A stretch of 64,000 nt of DNA from Kryptolebias marmoratus (Eukaryota > Chordata > Actinopteri > Cyprinodontiformes > Rivulidae): the NCBI RefSeq assembly GCF_001649575.2, contig NC_051436.1, positions 12,398,339 through 12,462,338 of the forward strand, written 5' to 3'. The notes beneath the pieces are model-generated. The model saw nothing but the letters and a program-made list of their open reading frames with translations. It had not been told where the DNA came from and ran no database searches. Below, in pieces: positions 56,680 through 64,000 of the stretch; position 1 is the first letter of the stretch; every line of letters starts with the position of its first letter. The position numbers and the translations under genes are program-made.

Positions 56680-57290
56680 TCCACACTTTTAAGTGGCAGT
56701 TTTAGGAAGGGAGGAATTTTTCGAGGATTGGAAGCTGTCGGCGTCGACACTGAACGTGATAATGAGACGCGCCGCTTCGTCTGCCTGCTTCACCAAGTGA
56801 TCAGCCACTGTTCTCGCTGGCAAATGCATGGAAAAACACAGTTGTAAAGGTAAAAAGGCCAAGAGGATTAGCTGAGAAGACTGTTTTAGCTGTGTAACAA
56901 ACACAAACGCTGCTATTAGAATTAAACTGCAACAGCTTTTTAGGTCAGAGACCTTTTCTTTTTTTTCTTTTTCTTTTTTTTTTTTTGCCATTTAATGGCC
57001 TTCTTCTGTCACAAGGTCTGGATTCCCAGCAGAAAATATGAAGGCATTTTCGCCTCCTTGTTGATTATTTTTAATCGAATCCCCCCGCCCCCTTCTGTCT
57101 CTAGGATTTCACCGGGGCTTATCGGGAGGCAGGCTGGCTGGGAATCCGTCTTGCTCGGTGAGGTGTAGAGTCTTACGGACACAACACCTTTCTGAAGCGC
57201 CACACAAAAGCCCCCAAGCGCTGCTCTGAGAGTGGCAGATATCACTGCACCCTGCAGCTCCACAATCACAAATACATACATTTAGTCACA
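56680..57290. promoter_or_regulatory. Candidate conserved block (possibly exon-like on minus strand)
   Basis: Complex GC-richer sequence on both sides of a pyrimidine run (56955-56987). On the minus strand there are open frames of 100 and 90 codons. The first contains ARTVADHLVKQADEAARL after a pyrimidine-rich stretch ending TTTGCCAG, which could be a splice acceptor. The two frames are in different phases and I recognise no domain. A non-coding regulatory role remains the default. Confidence 0.4.
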
Positions 57291-58270
57291 AATACAAGGG
57301 ACTTTGCTCTTGGGCAGATAATGACACCACCAATCCTGTGAAAATGCATGACTTAAGGGGAGTAAATAACCAACGTATAAGAATATACTCAAGAAAACAT
57401 ACACAAATGTGGCTTCAGGGGTTGAGCTGTACCCACATTTTTTAATACTGTTAAGCCTTCCTCCATTTTTACCTGGTTATACAGTATTACCATCTGCCTG
57501 GAAAGGTTTGCAATGTTGTTTTACCACTGCCATGAAGTTATGACATTTTTATTGGTTTCTGCAGATTTTCAACCAAGATTTTTTTTGATTAAAGACACAA
57601 CAGATATTTATTTTGTATTTGCTATCCCATCACATAACAAAGTGAATTAAACAACAAATAAACAGATATAGCTTGTGATATTTCACTCTTCTATTGATTC
57701 TCTCACAGCTCCTGCACATTATGTTCATTTACTTATTTATTCACAACCCTTTTTCTGCGAAGGTAATAAAAGCACCACCTGTTGATTGATTTGGCCCACA
57801 TAAACTGTACAAGTTTTGTCATTAAAGATGCTTTAAGTAACTTTGTCAGGTCACAATGGACAAACAACGCATATGTACGCAAGTTGCGCATTTAACATGG
57901 AGGAGTTGCTGCTTATAAGTACTCAGAAATGATGTAGGCATCCTGAAGTCCTCCTCCCGAACAGTAGGGATCACTGCAAAGACAGCTTTCCTGCTACACA
58001 GCAAGAGGAGCAGCAGAAGAAGAGTTCATGGGAAGTACACTCTTTATACACAAGAGTAAATAGTAAGTTTTAACTTATTTGTGCCCAGCACAGCGAGACA
58101 TTAAATTCACTAATTTTTAAGGGTGTAATTAAAGCAACAACGTCACTTTGCAATACCTTAATTTGCTGTTGATACTTTGGTTTGCTGTATAACTGTATTA
58201 CCGTCCAAGCCCAGTGGCTTCTTTTTGCCCCTCCAAGTATTTTACAATGTTAGTTTTTTGTTTTTTTAAA
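57290..58270. other. AT-rich non-coding DNA
   Basis: No recognisable repeat ends. The part at 57840-58030 is more complex but unidentified. Confidence 0.3.
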
Positions 58271-58282
58271 AAAATACTTTAC

Positions 58283-59195
58283 ATACCTGCCAACATTTGC
58301 TGACGGTAATGAGGGACAACTGTACATATCAGCGATCCTAGATGGGCAAGAAAAGAAAAGAAAAAAAATCTACTCAAAACTAGGCATTTTCCAGTCATTT
58401 TGAAGTACATTTTACTAAATTTTTAGGATGAATAATAAAAACAGCATAATATCAGTATATTATATATTGTAGAAAGGTAGAAGACTAACTTAAACTAGCC
58501 TTAAAGCTGAACTTTATCTGCAGTCATACTTAAAAATTGCATTACCGTTGTTTTTTATGCACTTAGCAGCATAAACATACCTGGACTTAAACAAAAGAAT
58601 GTTTGTTTTTCATCTTATTTTTTAATCTATCATACATATTCATTTTTAGTACAGATTAGTACAAACTCAAGGTGCAAATGAACTTGTATTTATAATAATT
58701 CTGACAACAATTATGATGAATAGCAATAAATAGGTTTAAAAAATAATGTTCCTATAAAGCTACAGTTCACTGCAATCCATTACACCAGAGAGTTTGTTAT
58801 TTTAGTAAGACGTCAACTTACTTATTTTGGCTCTGAACTGGTCTCTGTGGGCTGGTTGGACCGTCTACCAGGAGACAGCAGACTCGTCTTCCTACCAGCA
58901 GCTGTAGCTTCAGTATCAGTGCTGCAAACACACATTTTGTATTTGAATGACACCTTAAGCTTGGCGTGCTGTGGTGATGAGAAAATTCCTTTAGGCACAA
59001 TTTACACAAAACTATGTTGTTCTTCACGCCAACATCAGGATTTAAAAAAAAAAAATTCATGTCCCACTAAACAAACAAAGCAGAGCTTTCTTCTTGTCGT
59101 CCATTGCTATTTATCTGGGTTAGCCAAGCCAGCACTTGTCAAATGCAGGACATTTGGGGGACACGGGACAGGGGAGGGGACGGTTGGCACGTAAG
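58283..59195 (-). mobile_element. hAT element with BED zinc-finger remnant
   Basis: The ends ATACCTGCCAACATTTG and GGTTGGCACGTAAG are inverted around TGCCAAC. Flanking 8-mers TACTTTAC (58275-58282) and TACTTTAT (59196-59203) agree at 7 of 8 positions, as in hAT. On the minus strand near 58930-59020 the translation contains CKLCLKEFSHHHST then SLRCHSNTK, the remains of a BED-type C-x2-C zinc finger as carried by hAT transposases; its final histidine is replaced by cysteine. The rest of the transposase is absent, so this is an internally deleted copy. Confidence 0.75.
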
Positions 59196-59509
59196 TACTT
59201 TATGGCCCGATCAACCATTATCAAAGTGTTACAAAGTGAGTTGAACTGATCAGATTCAATAAGGATGCGCACCTAAACTAACATCAACAAATGTTGTTTT
59301 TCTAGGATAGTAGATTGATAAATGATTAAATAAAAAAAAAGCATAATGTACAGAGACAAGCAGCAACTGTTGAGTGTTTACCGGCAGCAGAAAGGAAAAG
59401 AAGCATTTTGATGAGATGGTAAAGCAAAGAATAGGACGTGGTGAGTAATTGAAAACATCCCAGACAGGATGTGGATGCAAGGGAGATAGATTACACTGTG
59501 TTGAAAAGG

Positions 59510-59870
59510 ATGTGAGGGGAAACTAATGAGTCAGTATTTCAGTAATTGTCCATAGCTAAGAATAAACATCGACCAAGACAAGACTGAGACAGTGGGCTTG
59601 TCTTTAGACAGCATTTAGATCTCCATGTCACCAAACCCTAATTAGAAGGTGACCGGTCTATTTGAGAAATGAGACAGTGATGCAGCTGTCTGTGCGGTTT
59701 TTAATGAGCTGTGTTGCTGTAAACATATTTCCGTTCTTTTCAATGGTAACCACAATAATTTAAAGAGCCTCAAGTCATCTGTTGATTTATTTTTTTAACT
59801 CTAATGTGGCTTTGATGGGCTTTCTCTGTAAGAGTTAATCAAATAAACACGGTGTTCAAAGAATAGCGTC
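59510..59870. promoter_or_regulatory. Candidate conserved non-coding element
   Basis: Complex sequence including CAAACCCTAATTAGAAGGTG, GCGGTTTTTAATGAGCTG and AGAGTTAATCAAATAAACAC. No repeat ends and no frame. Confidence 0.4.
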
Positions 59871-60440
59871 ATTAGTTTTAGCTTTGTATTAAACTGATGA
59901 TTTGAAAAGTTTTGGGGGGCCATTGAAGTCCAACAAACACTCAATTGGACTGAATTTTTTTTCAAGTTGGGATTCTTTCCATTTGTGAGTTTGTTGGGTA
60001 CAAATATGAATGGAAACTTTTGGCTTCATCTTACTACATGGTTGTTTAACGTTTCTGTCCTTTATACCAGCTGATTGTTAGGGTAGCAGGAGGAGACTAT
60101 CATAAAATAAAAGCATAAATGTCTAAAAATCCAAATTGTATAAGAGTAAGAAACAATGGCACACTATAAGTCACTCTGCTACAATGTGAAAAATTTGTTT
60201 CCTATATTTTTAACACAATAAACAAGCTCCATACTGTAGGACAGGCGTATCTTTATAGTTTTGACACTCTTAGCAAGAAGTCTTAGCAGCAAAGTTCAGC
60301 AGCCTGTTCAACACCAATCATAAGAAACCATGTAGTGAAGAAAAAAAAAAGAAGCATCAGCCTTGGTCAGGCCAAATCAATTGATTTTTTATGGTACCAG
60401 AGAGATAGATGAAGGGCTGTGTGTGCAGAATGTAGATACT
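59870..60440. other. AT-rich non-coding DNA
   Basis: No recognisable feature. Confidence 0.3.
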
Positions 60441-60449
60441 GATGAATTG

Positions 60450-61560
60450 CACAGCCAAGTGGATTTTCACAACACCTGACAAGATCACGAGTCAAGATTC
60501 ACCACTTTCAATCCCCCGCAGGAGAAGGAAATTGGTGAGGCTGGGGAAAAGAAATCCAATGGTCAAAATGAAGAGATAAATCAGACGATGAAACAGTTCT
60601 AATAATGGGAGCTGGTTAAACATCAATGGCTGAGAGCAGTGGCCGTTAAACTTCTGATATCCCTACATGACAGATGAAATGGTGTGAAATACAGCCACTA
60701 CTGCCCTGTCATAACACTGTTAACAAAACCTGTCATGAGTTAGTCTCACACAAATAACTGTGCTGAGGGGCTGTTGACCCCTGTGAAGTCCTCAAGAATC
60801 TTTTTTTTTTATCTGTCTCCCAAACTACAGGTATTATGTTGCTTGTTAAAGAAGAATGGCATGGTCTAGCAATGAAAGGTCAAGGACAGCTTCAGGATCC
60901 AATCATCAGTGTCATGTAGACAAAATTACAGCCATGAAAGAGAACAAGACGTAATGGCTGTTTTGCCAATCTGTGTACTGTAATCTTCCATGCCCAGATG
61001 GGAAAGTTTCTTACCAGTCATTGTACGGTAGCCCTGACTGCACATAAACTCCAGAAACATTCAAAACTTATCAAAGTCACTATGTGAGCGGTGGTTTGGA
61101 GCCATTTACGGTGTACGCAAAGGTCAACGTTGGTCAGGAAAGGGGTGGTCAGAGTACCACATGATTCATGAACCTCATTTGTGTTTGGAAAAATTAATGA
61201 AGCAATAAATCATAACTTGGGCCATCTTGTGATAAAATCACTGAACTGCTATAATCTCTGAATGAGCCCTTTGGATGGAGACATAGTTGACTTCAAGGTC
61301 AAGGTGTTTAAGAGAGACTTAAGCCCCACAAAATAGGTACAGGAATAATGTTTCGCTATCGATATATCATACAGAGGTGGTGTATTGCTCAGTTATCAAA
61401 TTTAATATTGACATGTTAATATTCTAAATAAATCTCTTATGAGCACATCAAAGTAAAGTACTCTTAGTTGGTCTTTACCCAGAAGAAAAAGGACACATTG
61501 CTAATCTTGTTCAAACTGTGGAGTACAACTTCAAAGACATCATACATTCTTAATTTTTAG
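60450..61560. other. Mixed non-coding DNA, part possibly conserved
   Basis: 60480-60720 is complex and repeat-free (CAATCCCCCGCAGGAGAAGG, GATGAAACAGTTCTAATAATG) and may be regulatory. 60720-61560 is AT-rich and unclassified. Confidence 0.3.
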
Positions 61561-61574
61561 TATTACCTTCTCTT

Positions 61575-61745
61575 GGTTTGAGGCCATGGTTCTCAACCAG
61601 AAAAAGGTGAAATGCTCCCACTGGGTAAGGGGAAGAGTCTTTGCCTCAGGCAGAGGAGGTCAAGTATCTTGGAGTTGTGTTCACGAGGAATGGCAAGATG
61701 GACTGAGAGATGGATCAATGGATCAGGGCTGATCTACAGCAGGCA
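61575..61745 (+). mobile_element. LINE fragment (same family as 44905-45295)
   Basis: In broken frames it reads AMVLNQKKVKCSHWV, then (shifted) EEVKYLGVVFTR and a GRM-like start of the next block. These are the counterparts of TMVLSRKRVECPL, EEFKYLGVLFTS and GRMEREIDRR in this fish non-LTR family, which follow the reverse transcriptase. It is short and dead. Confidence 0.7.
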
Positions 61746-62049
61746 AGCTGTTGTTTGTCACTCTTCCACAAATCCTCACTGCAGAATGGATGAAAAGTAG
61801 CTTAGGTTTTCAACTAACAGTAGGAGAGTGGTCAAAGAACGCATGTTGATAAAAAAAAAAAAAAGCAACGGAAAAGTATGAACCCCTGCCATTTAAGCTC
61901 CCATCCTAGTGAATGAGAATATCAGTGATGAGCTGATAACAAAATATGCTACAATCCATGCAAAAGCAGCCAGTATCTAGCACCAACAAAGACTTGCTGT
62001 TGCACGGTAAATGATTTCCCCGTCTTAAAAATAAAAACCCTTGAAGCTC

Positions 62050-62660
62050 GTTCTCTACAGCAGATTAGATTTCAGTCGTGTTTTGAAGCGTCAAATTACT
62101 GCCATCTTCTAAATGCTGAATGATGTTTGATTGTAATTTCAAATACTGAAACAGCTCAAGGGTATTGCAAGTTGTCTTTTTCAACACCTGCAAAGTTGGT
62201 AACATCCATGGCAAGATTAAATAAATGCAGTCCCTGTGTAGTTTTTATTTATTTCGTAAACTTCTGTGTTGCCCTCATGGCGTTCTATCCCACACTGCAG
62301 CCAGCCCAGAAGACGCGGCCACCGGTTGTTAATAAGTGCAAACGCACATGTGCTCTCTAACTAATGTGCACCTGCAGCTTCTCCACACAATGCATGCACA
62401 TGCAAATGTCCGTATTTATCTCGGTCTTCTCATCTCCTCCCATTGTCCCTTCCTCTGTTTCTAAAATGGGAATATCAGTGATGAGCACTGCAGCTGGAGA
62501 CAATAAACTAGTAGAAGAACCAATTACCAGCAGGTGACGAGCTGGAAGGTTCAGAGGCTTTCAACGTGTCATTATCTGCACATCGACATTTCCAAGAGCC
62601 CTGACAGGGCCATTTCTGAGGCAGGCTGCGTTGATAAACCCTGGAAAAAAAAAAGAAAGA
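62050..62660. promoter_or_regulatory. Strong candidate CNE
   Basis: Repeat-free sequence. It includes CAATAAACTAGTAGAAGAAC, CCAATTACCAGCAGGTGACG, AACGTGTCATTATCTGCAC and AAGCGTCAAATTACTGCC. The word AATG(A/G)GAATATCAGTGATG occurs at 62466 and, just upstream of this block, at 61912. TAAT and E-box-like cores are common. Frames of 76-77 codons have no domain. Confidence 0.48.
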
Positions 62661-62699
62661 AGGAAAAAAAACATTATCTCAACATTCATAAGTCCCCTT

Positions 62700-63120
62700 T
62701 ACATTTACACGTCCTAACTGTGCAGGAATGCAGACAAATTCCCTTTCTCCCTGGTTATTCTTGAACGTATGTGCCCATGCAGATAAACACATAAATAACT
62801 CCCTTCCCTGTTCCCCTCCTCTGAGTTGATGAGATTCTCAGAGTGTTCCCTTTATATGTGAAATGGTAATTGTATTTCTCTAATCTAATCCCATTAGAAC
62901 CCCGTGCCTACCCTGCAAACTGCCCCGAGGCAATTACACCAAATGTCAATGAATTAAGTAATAGCTTGGTGCCAAGCCAGGGGTGCTCACCGTTGATCAC
63001 TGCTGTCAGTGGAAAAACACCGCTTGTCAACAGCAAATCACACACATACACACGCGCACACACGACTGCACAGTATAGCCACTGATGTTCAGAGAAGCAT
63101 TTACCTTCTTTGCAGGACAC
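62700..63120. promoter_or_regulatory. Candidate conserved non-coding element
   Basis: Includes GAGGCAATTACACCAAATG, CAATGAATTAAGTAATAGC and CTAATCTAATCCCATTAG, ending in an AC tract at about 63040-63062. The three overlapping frames on both strands cross the AC tract and are chance. Confidence 0.42.
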
Positions 63121-63172
63121 ACACTGGTTCCTGCCACTCTAGCACCCATTTAACTCCTGCCCAGAATGCACA

Positions 63173-63190
63173 AGTACACACACACACACA
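63173..63190. repeat. AC microsatellite
   Basis: Uninterrupted AC repeats following GCACAAGT. Confidence 0.85.
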
Positions 63191-63219
63191 AAGGAGAGGC
63201 AAATGTAGCAGTTAAACCA

Positions 63220-64000
63220 GAGCGTGTTGCTCTTTGTGCTGAAATGAACTCGGAGTCGCGCAAGCTGTCACCTGTGTTACAGATGTGTCTCGAGCTAAAA
63301 TGTTCCCCTGGACTTGCGTGAGCGTACGCGTACAACAATACGGGCGCAGATGATCTCTTCGCAACCATAAACTGTATTCAGTAAACACTGACAACTATTG
63401 AAGGAACTCTCCACAAGCATTTGCACCATCATTAGGCTTTTCTAAGCATCTAAGCGCTCCGCTGGATAAGATGAGGCTTTGTGCGCATGATAGAAGTGAT
63501 TGTGGTGTGATGAATAGAGTTTGATTAAAAGTGTGTGCACAACAGTGAAGAATATGATGAGCCATGCTGGTTAGCAACTAAAATTAAACTCTGCTACACA
63601 CCATGTGTGCGCAAATGTGTCACATATTGTGAGCTTACTGTTGATAATCTGATATGTGAAGCTTCTGTTCTGTGGTTGCTGATGGCGCGTTGTTAATGGC
63701 CTTTTTTACAAGCGCAGAGAGGGTGCTGTCAAAAATATTAATAAAGATGTAAATACAGGCATCAATCAGTTTCTTGCATTTATTGATTGATCTGTTTTAA
63801 CTCGTACATTTTTATGGAGTTTAATTCAAGTTTTTTTCCCCCTGTATTTTCACATACAAGAGATAAGTGTTTGCCGCATAGGTTAAAATTGCAATGAAAT
63901 CACCAGCAGTATCCTAAACAATAAGCAAAAACAGAAAGACTCAATAGTCATTTTCTACGGAAGCCTATTGCTGCCACTCCAGCAAAAATAAAACTGAACA
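63220..64000. promoter_or_regulatory. Candidate CNE block at window edge
   Basis: Complex sequence continuing to the end of the window: GCACCATCATTAGGCTTTTC, GCGCTCCGCTGGATAAG, GGCGCGTTGTTAATGGCC, AAAATATTAATAAAGATG and GCATTTATTGATTGATC. Dense ATTA/TAAT cores and retained CG pairs. No transposon and no coding frame. Confidence 0.45.

Noticed and set aside
62908..63394. Several overlapping frames on both strands
   Set aside because: They are driven by AC repeats and overlap each other.

Overview
The window is a 64-kb stretch of vertebrate nuclear DNA, almost certainly from a percomorph teleost fish. The evidence is an AT-rich background, long A/T runs and AC/AT microsatellites, and a repeat population typical of teleosts: L2-type and RTE/Rex-type LINE debris, hAT and Tc1-like DNA transposons, a Penelope-like remnant, solo LTRs, and several fish-type interspersed repeats of unknown class. 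I find no protein-coding gene, no RNA gene, no CpG-island promoter and no convincing exon. The longest open frames are short, lack family signatures, and mostly lie in repeats or conserved-looking non-coding DNA. The best reading is a gene desert or a very long intron.

Two kinds of sequence alternate. The first is complex, motif-rich, repeat-free blocks that look like conserved non-coding elements (CNEs, candidate enhancers). The clearest are near 4.6-4.9, 6.0-7.0, 8.6-9.8, 12.4-13.5, 15.6-17.9, 22.2-22.8, 23.7-24.0, 24.8-25.2, 25.7-26.1, 27.9-28.2, 32.0-32.4, 34.6-35.3, 40.2-40.8, 42.2-43.2, 45.9-46.6, 51.6-52.4, 56.7-57.3, 59.5-60.7 and 62.0-64.0 kb. This density suggests regulatory DNA around a developmental gene, but the gene cannot be named from sequence alone. 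Conservation is judged from sequence character, not from an alignment.

The second kind is transposon debris. A monomeric repeat of about 285 bp (called family A here) occurs in at least 18 copies, often in head-to-tail pairs or triplets (18.6-19.2, 20.5-20.95, 35.3-36.2, 39.4-40.0, 49.5-50.1 kb). A second repeat (family B) has terminal inverted arms of roughly 180 bp and lies at 31.4-31.9, 32.5-34.5 (split by an L2 LINE), 40.8-41.5 and 41.5-42.2 kb. Several insertions keep their target-site duplications: a solo LTR at 1396-1790, an antisense LTR inside a Tc1-like element at 14753-15352, and hAT elements at 19446-20172, 30624-31180 and 58283-59195.

The most interesting observation is a pair of diverged but collinear non-coding modules, at about 15590-15900 and 23740-24050, in the same orientation 8.15 kb apart. 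They look like an ancient duplicated CNE rather than a recent transposon. A set of perfect or near-perfect inverted repeats (46-bp arms at 2728-2865; 23-bp arms around one base at 21395-21441; 57-bp arms at 37627-38123; and smaller ones at 15452-15488, 23583-23612 and 29888-29911) also stands out and often sits next to transposon breakpoints. There is a 142-base assembly gap at 15015-15156 and a single N near 16603.
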